Shown here: in pieces, positions 1 through 8,652 of the stretch
How the letters are laid out: each line of letters begins with the position of its first letter
Numbering within the stretch: position 1 is the first letter of the stretch
Assembly (NCBI GenBank): GCA_944326675.1
Contig: CALVET010000051.1
Coordinates: forward strand, 1-41,516
DNA from: Candidatus Gastranaerophilales bacterium
GTDB lineage: Bacteria > Cyanobacteriota > Vampirovibrionia > Gastranaerophilales > Gastranaerophilaceae
Direction of reading: 5' to 3'
Length of the DNA stretch: 41,516 nucleotides
Position numbers and translations under genes: made by a program
Notes under the pieces: generated by a model
Seen by the model: only the letters and a program-made list of their open reading frames with translations
Database searches by the model: none
What the model was told of the DNA's origin: nothing

Positions 1-1
1 A

Positions 2-142
2 AAATATAACGCAGGTGTTTTGTTTCAAGATAGCAAACCTGGTACATATATAGAAAAATACGAAAATACCGAAAGTGATAAGTTTACATTTTCGCAATGT
101 TTTACTTTTGTCAATGGAGTGTGGAAAAAGCTCATTTCTTAA
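2..142 (+). CDS. 3' end of an unrecognised protein gene (partial)
   Basis: The reading frame starting at base 2 is open from the left edge and ends at TAA 140-142, giving 46 residues of a C-terminus that ends VWKKLIS. The visible part is polar and aromatic (FTFSQCFTFVNG) with no motif I recognise. The start lies outside the window. It is convergent with the oxidoreductase gene, whose stop is 40 bases away. No function is proposed. That it is real coding sequence rests only on the open frame running off the edge. Confidence 0.5.
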   Translation, partial: KYNAGVLFQDSKPGTYIEKYENTESDKFTFSQCFTFVNGVWKKLIS

Positions 143-181
143 CAAAATTAAACTTTATTATTATATTAAATAATTCAGGTT

Positions 182-1174
182 TTATTTTGAGCGAGAAACT
201 TTAAATTGATGATTGTCTAACTCTTCTTTTTTAGCGCCGAGCATAATATTTTCGGCACTTTCTAAAATTTTAACAATCATATATCCGTTTTCACCGTCAG
301 AACGAGGTGTTTTGTTGTGTTCTATACAATTTAGAAAATGTTGACATTCTAATTTCAAAGGTTCAATTTCTAAATAATCAAACACTTCAATATCTTTTTG
401 AGAATTTTTCTTGTTATCGTATACTTTTAATTTGCCTTCTTGTAAGGTGTCATCTAATATTGCGGTTGCTTTTGTACCTCTTACCAATAAAGCAACTCTT
501 TTTTGCGGATGTATCCAGCTGTCTGAAACTTGTCCTATTAAGCCGTCTTCAAATTCGATTGTAAGATGGGTAATATCGAAAATATTTTCAAATTCGCTTG
601 CAACACCTACCGCATTAAGAACTTTTAGAGGGGCTTTTCCTGTAACATGTGCTATCATTGAAACATCATGCGGAGCTAAATCCCACATAACACTTCTGTC
701 GTTTTTAAAGTAGTTAATATTCAATCTGTCTGATTGAGCATATTTTATTTCACCCAAAACCCCTTGAGCTATAAGCATTTTAAGCCTGTTAACCGCAGGA
801 TGATATAAAAGAAGGTGTCCTACAAGCAGCTTTACATCCATTTTTTGCGCTAGTTCTTTTAATTCCAGTGCTTCTTTGCTGGATGTTGAAATCGGTTTTT
901 CAACATAAACGTGTTTATGAGCTAAAAGCGCTTTTCTTACTAAAGAAAAATGTGTATGACTCGGAGTTACAATGCAAAAGGCCTTAACTTCAGGATTGTT
1001 TAATAATCCTTCAAAGTCGCTTGTTGTTTCAATATCAGAGTATAATTCGTTTATCATTTTAAGATTTTCTTTATCTAAGTCGCATACGCTGTGTAATGCG
1101 CCAAGATTGTAGAAATTTCTTACTATATTTTTTCCCCATATACCGCAGCCAACAACCGCTACACATTTTTTCAT
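182..1174 (-). CDS. Gfo/Idh/MocA family NAD(P)-dependent oxidoreductase
   Basis: This is a 330-residue cytoplasmic sugar-type dehydrogenase. The N-terminus carries the Rossmann motif VVGCGIWGKN (residues 7-16). The family signature EKPIS is near residue 93, where the Lys is the usual catalytic residue. A GHLLLYHP segment follows at about 118, and the conserved DLAPHD near 165 is typical of the C-terminal alpha/beta domain. Many close relatives oxidise UDP-HexNAc(A) or inositol/sugar substrates, so a role in making an envelope sugar is plausible, the more so because the divergent neighbour is a WecG/TagA glycosyltransferase. The exact substrate cannot be read from sequence. An AGGAAA ribosome site lies 6 bases before the ATG. 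It is divergent from the next operon across 115 bases. Confidence 0.8.
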   Translation of the reverse strand: MKKCVAVVGCGIWGKNIVRNFYNLGALHSVCDLDKENLKMINELYSDIETTSDFEGLLNNPEVKAFCIVTPSHTHFSLVRKALLAHKHVYVEKPISTSSKEALELKELAQKMDVKLLVGHLLLYHPAVNRLKMLIAQGVLGEIKYAQSDRLNINYFKNDRSVMWDLAPHDVSMIAHVTGKAPLKVLNAVGVASEFENIFDITHLTIEFEDGLIGQVSDSWIHPQKRVALLVRGTKATAILDDTLQEGKLKVYDNKKNSQKDIEVFDYLEIEPLKLECQHFLNCIEHNKTPRSDGENGYMIVKILESAENIMLGAKKEELDNHQFKVSRSK

Positions 1175-1289
1175 TTACTTTTTCCTATTCTTTATAATTT
1201 CCGTTGATAAAATTATAAAACAAATATTTTATAAATAAAATTATTGTTGCAAATTTTCAAAAATTTCAGATTTATGTTAGTATAAGTTT

Positions 1290-2021
1290 ATGGAAAAGAG
1301 AGCAACTGTTTTAAATTGTCCGATTGATTTATATGCTGCGGATGAAGCTTTAAATAAAGTTAGAAGCGCGCTTAGTGAAAAAAGAAATTTTCATGTAATA
1401 ACGATTAATCCTGAAATGATAATGAATGCGCAAAAAAATAAAGCTTTTTTTGATATTGTTAAAAATTCCGATATGAATATTATTGATAGCGTAGGTGTGA
1501 AGCTTGCGCTAAAATTTCAAGGAATTAATCAAAATCAAGTAAGAGGGGTTGATTTTGCAAGACTGCTTGTGAAAGAGGCTGCTCAAAAAAATCTCAAAAT
1601 TGCTTTTTTGGGGGCAAAAGAAGAAGTAATTAATAAAACTTGTGAAAATTTTTTGAAAAAGTATCCAAATCTTAATATTGTGTATTCAAGAAACGGATAT
1701 TTTAGCGATGACGAAAAAATTCTTAATGAAATCAAGGAAAAATCTCCCGACATTGTTCTTGTTGGGCTTGGTTCTCCAAGACAGGAGGAATTTATTGTTA
1801 AATTAAAAAACTATTTACAAGGTGCAACAATGGTTGGTATTGGCGGTGCTTTTGATGTTTTTTCCGGATTTGTTAAAGAATCGCCGAAAATCTATCAAAA
1901 ACTAGGGCTTGAGTGGCTATATAGGACAATTTTGCAGCCTGAAAGATTTAAAAGGATATTTCCTGTTTTGCCATTATTTTTGATAAAGTGTATAATTGAT
2001 ACTATAGCAAAGAAGGGCTGA
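1290..2021 (+). CDS. WecG/TagA/CpsF family glycosyltransferase (GT26)
   Basis: This 243-residue protein matches the GT26 family, which transfers a HexNAc-type sugar (ManNAc or ManNAcA in the known members) to an undecaprenyl-diphosphate-linked sugar at the inner membrane face, an early step of wall or surface polysaccharide assembly. Family landmarks visible in order are VITINPEMI near residue 36, GVKLALK near 69, RGVDFA near 84, the LVGLGSPRQEEF block at about 156-167, and GGAFDVFSG followed by the conserved C-terminal LEWLYRTILQPERFKR. No Shine-Dalgarno is seen before the ATG; a TATAAG lies 3 bases upstream. It is first of a tight run of six genes, with 4 bases to the transketolase gene. 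The donor sugar is not known. Confidence 0.88.
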   Translation: MEKRATVLNCPIDLYAADEALNKVRSALSEKRNFHVITINPEMIMNAQKNKAFFDIVKNSDMNIIDSVGVKLALKFQGINQNQVRGVDFARLLVKEAAQKNLKIAFLGAKEEVINKTCENFLKKYPNLNIVYSRNGYFSDDEKILNEIKEKSPDIVLVGLGSPRQEEFIVKLKNYLQGATMVGIGGAFDVFSGFVKESPKIYQKLGLEWLYRTILQPERFKRIFPVLPLFLIKCIIDTIAKKG

Positions 2022-2025
2022 TATT

Positions 2026-2829
2026 TTGAAAACTTTGACAAATGCCATAAGACGAGATATCTTAAAAATGATTCATAATGCAAAATCGGGTCATCCCGGC
2101 GGTGCATTTTCGTGTGTTGATATTTTGGCTGTTTTGTATAAAAAAATTATGAATGTTCCTTTGGATTGGGATAAAGATCCGAATTTTAATAAAAGGGACA
2201 GATTTATTTTATCAAAAGGTCATGCAAGCCCTGCTTTATATGCAACACTTGCTCATTGCGGATATTTTTCAGTTGATTTGTTAAGCGGTTTTAGGGTTTT
2301 AGGTTCAAAATTACAAGGTCATCCTTCTTCAAGAGTAAAATTACCCGGAGTTGAAGTTTCAACAGGTTCATTGGGTCAAGGGCTCTCAATCGGCGTTGGT
2401 TTAGCTTTAGCTCTTCGATTGGATAAAATTAATTCAAAAGTTTTTGTTTTAATGGGTGATGGCGAAATGCAGGAAGGAAGCGTTTGGGAAAGCTTGATGA
2501 ACGCTTATAGTAAAAAATTAAAAAATCTTGCAGTTATAATTGATAAAAATAATTTGCAAATAGACGGTTGTGTGCAAGATGTTAAAACTCTTGAACCGTT
2601 GGATGAAAAATTAAAAGCCTTTGGTTATGAAGTATATTCAATTGACGGACATAATTATGAACAGTTAGAAAATACTTTATTAGAGGTTAAAAATTCAGAT
2701 AAACTTTGTGCTGTTATTGCAAATACAATCAAAGGTAAAGGTGTGTCATTTATGGAAAACAATGCTTCTTGGCATGGAAAAGCTCCAAACGATGAACAAT
2801 TACAAAAGGCTTTGGAGGAATTATGCTAA
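2026..2829 (+). CDS. transketolase, N-terminal (TPP-binding) subunit
   Basis: This 267-residue protein is the first half of a split transketolase, which moves two-carbon ketol units between pentose-phosphate sugars and needs the partner encoded next. The N-terminus IRRDILKMIHNAKSGHPGGA is the family signature. LSKGHASPALYA, TGSLGQGLSIGVG and the thiamine-diphosphate/Mg motif GDGEMQEGSVWE...DKNNLQ are all present. The start is TTG 2026, with an AGAAGGG ribosome site at 2011-2017 inside the end of the previous gene. The stop overlaps the start of the second half by 7 bases, suggesting translational coupling and equal amounts of both halves. Split transketolases are common in anaerobes and archaea. 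Confidence 0.95.
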   Translation: MKTLTNAIRRDILKMIHNAKSGHPGGAFSCVDILAVLYKKIMNVPLDWDKDPNFNKRDRFILSKGHASPALYATLAHCGYFSVDLLSGFRVLGSKLQGHPSSRVKLPGVEVSTGSLGQGLSIGVGLALALRLDKINSKVFVLMGDGEMQEGSVWESLMNAYSKKLKNLAVIIDKNNLQIDGCVQDVKTLEPLDEKLKAFGYEVYSIDGHNYEQLENTLLEVKNSDKLCAVIANTIKGKGVSFMENNASWHGKAPNDEQLQKALEELC

Positions 2830-3776
2830 GTAAAACAGATGAAATTAAGTCTCCAAGAAATGTTTATGGCGATACACTTGTTGAGCTTGGAACAAAAAAT
2901 CCCAATATTGTCGTGCTTGATGCGGATTTGTCCTGTTCTACTCAGACTTGTAAATTTGCAAAGGCTTTTCCTGAAAGGTTTTTCAATTGCGGAATAGCAG
3001 AACAAGACATGATGGGAACAGCTGCAGGTCTTGCTTATGGCGGTAAAATTGCATTTGCAAGTTCTTTTGCAATGTTTGCAACCGCAAGGTGTCTTGATCA
3101 AATCAGAAATACAATTTGTTATTCCAAATTAAATGTTAAAATTGTAGCGACCCATGGCGGTATAACAGTTGGTGAAGATGGTGCTTCGCATCAGGCATTG
3201 GAAGATATTTCATATATGCGCTCTATTCCTGATATGAAAGTTATTGTTCCTGCGGATTGTACAGAAGTAAATCAAGTTATAAGATATGCTGCTGTAACTT
3301 CAGGTCCGATGTATATAAGAATCCCGAGAACTAATCTTAAAACCATTTTTGACCCTGATGAATATGTATTTAACCCTGTTTCAGGTGTAAAATTAAGAGA
3401 TGGAAAAGATTTAACTATTGTTTCAAACGGTGAAACATTGATTGAAGTTTTAAATGCTGCAAAAAAATTACACGAAGTCGGAATTGAAGCCGATGTTTTG
3501 CATTATCCTGTAGTAAAACCGTTCCATCATCTGGCACTTAAAGAAAGTGCAGCTAAAACAAAGAAGGTTGTTGTTGTAGAAAACCATAGCATTATCGGTG
3601 GTTTGGGTTCTACAGTTTGTGAGTCTTTATGTAAATATATGCCATCTAAGGTTTATAGAATAGGCACTGAAGACACATTTGGACAATCAGGAGAACAAAG
3701 ACAGTTAATGGAATTTTACGGCTTAACCGATGCAAAAATTTACGAGAAAATAATTAAATTTATGGATGTAAGATGA
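2823..3776 (+). CDS. transketolase, C-terminal (pyrimidine-binding) subunit
   Basis: This is the second half of the split transketolase (317 residues). The catalytic glutamate that activates thiamine diphosphate is in NCGIAEQDMMGTAAG (around residue 60). ATHGGITVGEDGASHQALEDI is the conserved phosphate/substrate loop region, and the C-terminal transketolase domain follows from about residue 190 (TIVSNGETL, VVVENHSIIGGLGS). It resembles 1-deoxyxylulose-5-phosphate synthase C-halves too, but the paired N-half has transketolase rather than DXS motifs. It overlaps the preceding gene by 7 bases and the following ftsE by 4 bases (ATGA), so the whole run is probably one transcript. Confidence 0.94.
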   Translation: MLSKTDEIKSPRNVYGDTLVELGTKNPNIVVLDADLSCSTQTCKFAKAFPERFFNCGIAEQDMMGTAAGLAYGGKIAFASSFAMFATARCLDQIRNTICYSKLNVKIVATHGGITVGEDGASHQALEDISYMRSIPDMKVIVPADCTEVNQVIRYAAVTSGPMYIRIPRTNLKTIFDPDEYVFNPVSGVKLRDGKDLTIVSNGETLIEVLNAAKKLHEVGIEADVLHYPVVKPFHHLALKESAAKTKKVVVVENHSIIGGLGSTVCESLCKYMPSKVYRIGTEDTFGQSGEQRQLMEFYGLTDAKIYEKIIKFMDVR

Positions 3777-4447
3777 TAGTTATAAGAGATTTAGTTAAAC
3801 AATATAAAAATAAATACGCTCTGAGAGGGATTAATCTTCATATACAGCCCGGTGAATTTGTTTTTCTGGTTGGTTCTTCGGGAGCCGGAAAATCAACCTT
3901 AATGAAAATGCTATATCTTGAAGAACGTCCGACAAGAGGCAGCGTTTATGTTGCCGGAATTGATATAGGCAATCTTGCGCCAAATAAAATACCTAGTCTG
4001 AGAAGATGCATGGGAATTGTTTTTCAGGATTATAAACTGCTTCAAAATCATACGGTATATGATAATATCGCTTATGTAATTCGTACAATGGGTATTTCAT
4101 CTCGTGAAATAGAATCAAGAGTAATGGGAGCTCTCAAGGTTGTCGGACTTGAGGATAAATATCGTTCAAAACCTTGCGAGTTATCAGGCGGTGAGCAGCA
4201 AAGGGTTTCAATTGCGAGAGCGATTGTTAACGGTCCTCCTTTATTAATCGCAGATGAACCTACGGGTAATTTGGATCCTAAGAATTCTCTTGAAGTTATG
4301 CAAATTTTAGAGCAGGTTAATCAAAGAGGAATTACGATTTTAGTTTCTACACATGACCAAGCAATGGTAAACTATTTTAGAAAAAGAGTTATAACCCTTG
4401 ATCATGGACAAGTAATCAGAGATATACAAGCAGGAACATATGACTAG
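3773..4447 (+). CDS. ftsE: FtsE, cell-division ABC-type ATPase
   Basis: This 224-residue ATPase is the cytoplasmic partner of FtsX. The FtsEX complex does not transport; it couples ATP hydrolysis at the division site to activation of periplasmic wall hydrolases. The Walker A motif GSSGAGKST is at 34-42, the Q-loop FQDYKLL at 84-90, the ABC signature LSGGEQQ at about 137-143, Walker B LLIADEP at 157-163, and the H-loop STHD near 195. Length and the MLYLEERPTRG segment are typical for FtsE rather than LolD-type ATPases. Its immediate partner ftsX begins 8 bases before its stop codon. The start ATG overlaps the transketolase stop, a common coupling arrangement. Confidence 0.95.
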   Translation: MIVIRDLVKQYKNKYALRGINLHIQPGEFVFLVGSSGAGKSTLMKMLYLEERPTRGSVYVAGIDIGNLAPNKIPSLRRCMGIVFQDYKLLQNHTVYDNIAYVIRTMGISSREIESRVMGALKVVGLEDKYRSKPCELSGGEQQRVSIARAIVNGPPLLIADEPTGNLDPKNSLEVMQILEQVNQRGITILVSTHDQAMVNYFRKRVITLDHGQVIRDIQAGTYD

Positions 4448-5354
4448 AAAAGCCAGAAATCAAAATCTTAAACAAAGAGTTAAATCTCATATTCCAAAAG
4501 ACTGGATGAGCGAGATAAGAATAACGTATAGAATTATAATGGAAACATTCAAAGGAATTGCCCAAACAGGACTTGTTAATATAGCAATAATTACAACAAT
4601 TGCTGCAATATTAACTATTTTTGGTTCTATCTTTAGGGTTACTCTTGCTGTTAATTCTTTTGTTAATTCTATGGGTTCAGCTTTAGAAGTAAGTGCTTAT
4701 TTATCTCCTGATGCTAATATAAATTCAACAATAGCAAAAGTAAGAGAGCTTGAGCATGTAAAGAAGGTTTCTTATATTTCAAAAGATACTTCTTGGGCTG
4801 AATTAAAAAAAGAAATTGATGTTCCTGATATTAATAATCCTTTGCCTGATACTTTGCATGTTAAACTTGATGACACTAAAAATATTAATTCTGTCATGAA
4901 TGATTTAAAGAAAATAGACGGAATTAATGATACAAGTTATGCAAAAGATTTGGTGCAAAAATTTGAAATGATTAACGCTATTATTAATACTGCAACTCTT
5001 GTATTTGTTGTTATAGTATGTATTTTGACAATAGCAATAATTAATAATACAATTGAATTAGTTATTCAATCCAGAAAAGAAGAGATTGAAATCATGCGCT
5101 TGATGGGCGTATCGAACTGGTATATCAAAACACCTTTAATACTGCAAGGAGCAATCTATGGCTTTTTAGGGGCTTTGGTTGCAATTATTCCTGTGGATAT
5201 TGTGCAAAAATATATCATAAAAATGCATGAATTTTTCATGATTTCGATTGACCCGATGGCACAATTTACCGTACTATTTAGTGTGTTAACTCTTGGAGTC
5301 GCATTTAGTTCTATAGGAAGTTTCTTAAGTATAAAGAAGCATTTGCAGGTATAA
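4440..5354 (+). CDS. ftsX: FtsX, cell-division membrane protein
   Basis: This 304-residue integral membrane protein has the FtsX layout: a cytoplasmic N-terminal tail of about 40 residues, a first membrane helix near 45-70, a large extracytoplasmic domain (about 75-175, including VSYISKDTSWAELKKE and the LPDTLHVKL segment), then three membrane helices. Between helices two and three is the conserved ETI-like NNTIELVIQSRKEEIEIMRLMGVS loop (about 200-222), which contacts FtsE. It works with FtsE to gate wall hydrolases during division. It overlaps ftsE by 8 bases; 4 bases separate it from the HDOD gene. Confidence 0.93.
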   Translation: MTRKARNQNLKQRVKSHIPKDWMSEIRITYRIIMETFKGIAQTGLVNIAIITTIAAILTIFGSIFRVTLAVNSFVNSMGSALEVSAYLSPDANINSTIAKVRELEHVKKVSYISKDTSWAELKKEIDVPDINNPLPDTLHVKLDDTKNINSVMNDLKKIDGINDTSYAKDLVQKFEMINAIINTATLVFVVIVCILTIAIINNTIELVIQSRKEEIEIMRLMGVSNWYIKTPLILQGAIYGFLGALVAIIPVDIVQKYIIKMHEFFMISIDPMAQFTVLFSVLTLGVAFSSIGSFLSIKKHLQV

Positions 5355-5358
5355 AATT

Positions 5359-6189
5359 ATGATGAACAATAATCCCAACAAACTTGACCCTCAACAATTG
5401 GCTGCGGAATTTAAAGAAATACCGCCTATGCCTAATGTTATGATTAAGGCTTTAAATATTATTAAAAATCCTTCAACAGGTATAGCGGAGCTTGCAAAAA
5501 TAATGCAAGTCGATCAGGCAATTTCAACCAAAACCCTAAGTTTGGTTAATTCTGCTTTTTACGGTTTTAGACAGCAAATAACTTCAATTAATAAAGCTTT
5601 GGTTGTGCTTGGCATGATGAAGGCAAAAAATATCATCATGAGTCTTGCTCTAAAACAAATGATGACAGCACAAGGAAGCAGGGAATTATGGGAACATTCC
5701 ATTAAATGTGCAGTTGCAGCTGAAATTTTAGCAAAGGAATATAAAGTTATTAACCCTGATGACGCCTTTGTAATTGCATTTTTGCATGATATAGGTAAGA
5801 TGCTTTTAAATTCAAAAAATCCTCTTAAATATTCTAAAGTAAGGTATTTAGCATCTCAAGGAAATGTTGATTTAGTTGAGATTGAAGATATGCAATTTGG
5901 TACAAATCACTGTGTTTTGGGTGCATTGATTTCTAAAAAATGGCAATTGCCTGTTATTCTGACAAATTGTATAAGATATCATCATTCTCCCTTGCAAAGT
6001 TCATTGCCCACTGTTTGCGGTATTATATATTGCGCTGACAGATTGGTTCAAAATAACATGCCTACCCCTCTTTTGGATCCTAAAATTATGAGTAAGATGG
6101 ACTTTACAATTAATGACCCTGTAGCTTTAAGAGAAACTATTTTAGCCAAAGCAACAATTTTCTTAAAAGAAATGGCAACTCCAAATTAA
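5359..6189 (+). CDS. HDOD domain protein
   Basis: This 276-residue protein consists essentially of one HDOD domain (about residues 15-215): the IPPMPNVMIKALNIIKNP entry, the VDQAISTKTLSLVNSAFYGF block, and an HD-like FLHDIGKMLL near 145. HDOD domains are relatives of HD phosphohydrolases often lacking full metal ligands and acting in signalling or regulation. Here the HDIGK part is intact, so catalysis cannot be excluded. No GGDEF, EAL or receiver domain is attached. It closes the six-gene run that includes ftsEX; whether it signals to division is only suggested by position. Its stop overlaps the convergent mutase gene by 4 bases. Confidence 0.88.
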   Translation: MMNNNPNKLDPQQLAAEFKEIPPMPNVMIKALNIIKNPSTGIAELAKIMQVDQAISTKTLSLVNSAFYGFRQQITSINKALVVLGMMKAKNIIMSLALKQMMTAQGSRELWEHSIKCAVAAEILAKEYKVINPDDAFVIAFLHDIGKMLLNSKNPLKYSKVRYLASQGNVDLVEIEDMQFGTNHCVLGALISKKWQLPVILTNCIRYHHSPLQSSLPTVCGIIYCADRLVQNNMPTPLLDPKIMSKMDFTINDPVALRETILAKATIFLKEMATPN

Positions 6190-7559
6190 ATATTGCTACT
6201 TATGAATTTTTTAATTTCATCTATATTTGAAATTTCATCTGACTCAATATAAAATCTTAAAAGCGGTTCTGTGCCGCTTTTTCTGATTAAAAGCGATGTT
6301 AGTCCGTCTTTTAGAAATAATTTTATGCCATCTGTTTCAAGTTTGTCTTTAACTTTGAGAGAAGCGATATTTTTAAAATTTTTAAATTTTTCTTGTATTT
6401 CTTTAACTTTTTTATCGTCATCAAGCATAATGTCAACTCTATCGGTGTGGAATATTGCGCCTATAAAGTCGTTTATTTCTTTAACGAGTTGATTTAGAGT
6501 TTTATTTTCTCTGGCCATCATTTCAATTATTAATAAATTCGCAAATAAACCGTCTTTTTCGGGTATATGGTCGCCTGTGGATAAGCCTCCTGAGTCTTCG
6601 CCTGCAAGTATTGTTTCATTTTTTCTCATTTGTTCTGATAACCATTTAAATCCAACAGGGGTGGTTATAGTTTTAATATTTAATTTTTTTGCAGCTACCT
6701 CAACAGCATTTGAAATGCCGACTGTTTTAATCATTGAGCCTTTTTTGCCTTTTGATACAAGGTATTTTAAAAGCATTGCAAGAATAATATTTGGGCTTAT
6801 ATAGTTTCCTTTTTCATCTATAACCCCGTATCTGTCGGCGTCACCGTCATTAGCTACAGTAATATAGCCTTCTTTTTTGTGTTTCATGAATTTTTCTTTC
6901 GGTTCGGGCAGGCCCCCTCCAAAATCTGATGAATGAAACAAATTAAAGGCTTCATATTTTATGTTGTGTTTATCTAAAATTTTGTCAAAATAACCCACTG
7001 AAGCACTGTATAAGCCGTCATAAATAATTTTTGGCTGGTTGTTTTTAATTGTTTCAAAGTCAATTATATTTTCAAGATGTTTAAAATAGTCATCTTCCAA
7101 GTTTTCTTCAATAATTTTACCTTGATTTTTAATTTCAATTTCTTTATCTAAATATTTTAAAATTTCATCTGTTATTTCTTTTGTGGCAGGTCCTGCGTAG
7201 TTGGGAATAAATTTAATTCCTTGATATTCTTTTGGATTATGAGAAGCGGTGAACATTATTGCACCGATTGAATTTGGGTAATATTTGGCACAATATGCAA
7301 CAATAGGAGTCGGAACAACTTTTTTAGATAAAATTACTTTAAAACCATATTTTTTAAGCAATTCTGCTGCAAACTGCGCAAAATCTCTTGCCATAAATCT
7401 TGGGTCGTATCCTACGATAATGGTGTTTTTATCGGAGTTTAAATTTTTTAAGTATAAACTTATTGCTTTTGTAATTCTTTCAACTGTTTCAAAAGTAAAT
7501 TCTTTGGCGATAATTCCTCTAAAGCCGTCTGTTCCGAATTTTATAATTGTTTTTTGCAT
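6186..7559 (-). CDS. phosphoglucomutase/phosphomannomutase family protein
   Basis: This 457-residue alpha-D-phosphohexomutase interconverts sugar 1- and 6-phosphates through a phosphoserine. The four family loops are present: the phosphoserine loop TASHNP with Ser106, the metal loop DGDADR at 238-243, the sugar loop GEDSGG at 320-325, and the phosphate loop RKSGTEPLLR in the last 35 residues. The start FGTDGFRG resembles GlmM and PgcA alike. The length matches GlmM/ManB-type enzymes but does not decide between Glc, Man or GlcN phosphate as substrate. It is transcribed alone, convergent with the HDOD gene and divergent from the activase gene across 80 bases. Confidence 0.9.
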   Translation of the reverse strand: MQKTIIKFGTDGFRGIIAKEFTFETVERITKAISLYLKNLNSDKNTIIVGYDPRFMARDFAQFAAELLKKYGFKVILSKKVVPTPIVAYCAKYYPNSIGAIMFTASHNPKEYQGIKFIPNYAGPATKEITDEILKYLDKEIEIKNQGKIIEENLEDDYFKHLENIIDFETIKNNQPKIIYDGLYSASVGYFDKILDKHNIKYEAFNLFHSSDFGGGLPEPKEKFMKHKKEGYITVANDGDADRYGVIDEKGNYISPNIILAMLLKYLVSKGKKGSMIKTVGISNAVEVAAKKLNIKTITTPVGFKWLSEQMRKNETILAGEDSGGLSTGDHIPEKDGLFANLLIIEMMARENKTLNQLVKEINDFIGAIFHTDRVDIMLDDDKKVKEIQEKFKNFKNIASLKVKDKLETDGIKLFLKDGLTSLLIRKSGTEPLLRFYIESDEISNIDEIKKFISSNI

Positions 7560-7601
7560 ATTTTCTCCTATGGTTAAATTATATCTTAAAATTAAAAGAT
7601 T

Positions 7602-7630
7602 TTGTTTTAAAATTATTTTTGTAATACAAT
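7602..7630 (+). promoter_or_regulatory. predicted promoter of the activase gene, very close to its start codon
   Basis: A -35-like TTGTTT (7602-7607) and a -10-like TACAAT (7625-7630) are separated by 17 bases. Only 9 bases lie between the -10 and the first ATG (7640), and no Shine-Dalgarno is seen there, so the message would have almost no leader. Confidence 0.45.
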
Positions 7631-7639
7631 TAGTTTGTT

Positions 7640-8650
7640 ATGATGAAAGTTTATTTAGGAATAGATGTAGGTTCCGTTACTACAAAAATCGCTTTGGTTG
7701 ATGAAAACGGTAAATATGTAGATAGTTACATGACTCGTACTGCGGGTCAGCCTGTAATAGCTGTTCAAAAGTGTCTTGATAATTTATTATCTCAAGCGCA
7801 AGATAGAGAATATGATGTTTGTGCGGTAGGTACAACAGGCTCAGGCAGAAATTTAGCAGGAGCTTTGGTTGGTGCTGATGTAATTAAAAATGAAATAACA
7901 GCCCATGCTGTAGCTGCAAGCTCGGCTATACCGAATGTTCAAACAATTCTTGAAATTGGCGGACAGGATTCAAAAATAATTATTTTAAGAGATGGTATTG
8001 TAACAGATTTTGCTATGAATACTGTTTGTGCTGCAGGTACAGGAAGTTTTTTAGACCATCAGGCACAAAGATTAAATGTTGATATTAAAGATTTTGGTGA
8101 TATTGCGCTAAAATCTAAATCACCTGCTAGGATTGCGGGAAGATGCGGAGTTTTTGCGGAATCTGATTTAATCCATAAACAACAATTGGGCTATGCTGTT
8201 GAAGATTTATTATATGGTTTGTGTCAAGCTTTAGTTAGAAACTACATTTCTAATCTTGCATTGGGTAAAGATTTATTGCCTTGTATATCATTCCAAGGCG
8301 GTGTTGCAACCAATAAAGGCATGGTTAAAGCGTTTGAAGAAGCTTTGGGTCATGAAATTATTGTTCCCGACCATCATCAAACCATGGGTGCAATAGGTGC
8401 TGCCATGCTTGCTATGGAAAATCATCAATTTACAAATCAGAAAACAAAATTTAAAGGTTGGCAAATAAAAGACCTTGAGTTCCACTCAATAACTTGCACT
8501 TGTAATGGTTGTTCGAATAATTGTGAAGTTATCACAATTTTAGAAGGTAAAGAACAGCAAAACAGAGATGAAATTAAAAAGATTTCTGATATTAAGGGTA
8601 ATATCATTGCTCGCTGGGGCGGTACTTGCGGAAGATGGGATATAGGATAA
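7640..8650 (+). CDS. BadF/BadG/BcrA/HgdC-type activase (2-hydroxyacyl-CoA dehydratase activator-like)
   Basis: This 336-residue ASKHA-fold ATPase resembles the activators that use ATP to push a single electron into 2-hydroxyacyl-CoA dehydratases or benzoyl-CoA reductases. GIDVGSVTTK (7-16) is the phosphate-1 loop, EIGGQDSK (105-112) is phosphate-2, and the two cysteines that hold the dimer-bridging [4Fe-4S] cluster are present (Cys130 in VCAAGTGSF, Cys169 in RCGVFAESD). A C-terminal tail of about 60 residues adds CTCNGCSNNC (Cys286, 288, 291, 295) and GGTCGRWD. That tail resembles the segment that, in very large (over 1000-residue) activase fusions, leads into the next domain; here the protein simply ends. 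No dehydratase subunit is adjacent, so the partner is unknown. ATG 7643 is an alternative start. Confidence 0.85.
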   Translation: MMKVYLGIDVGSVTTKIALVDENGKYVDSYMTRTAGQPVIAVQKCLDNLLSQAQDREYDVCAVGTTGSGRNLAGALVGADVIKNEITAHAVAASSAIPNVQTILEIGGQDSKIIILRDGIVTDFAMNTVCAAGTGSFLDHQAQRLNVDIKDFGDIALKSKSPARIAGRCGVFAESDLIHKQQLGYAVEDLLYGLCQALVRNYISNLALGKDLLPCISFQGGVATNKGMVKAFEEALGHEIIVPDHHQTMGAIGAAMLAMENHQFTNQKTKFKGWQIKDLEFHSITCTCNGCSNNCEVITILEGKEQQNRDEIKKISDIKGNIIARWGGTCGRWDIG

Positions 8651-8652
8651 AT

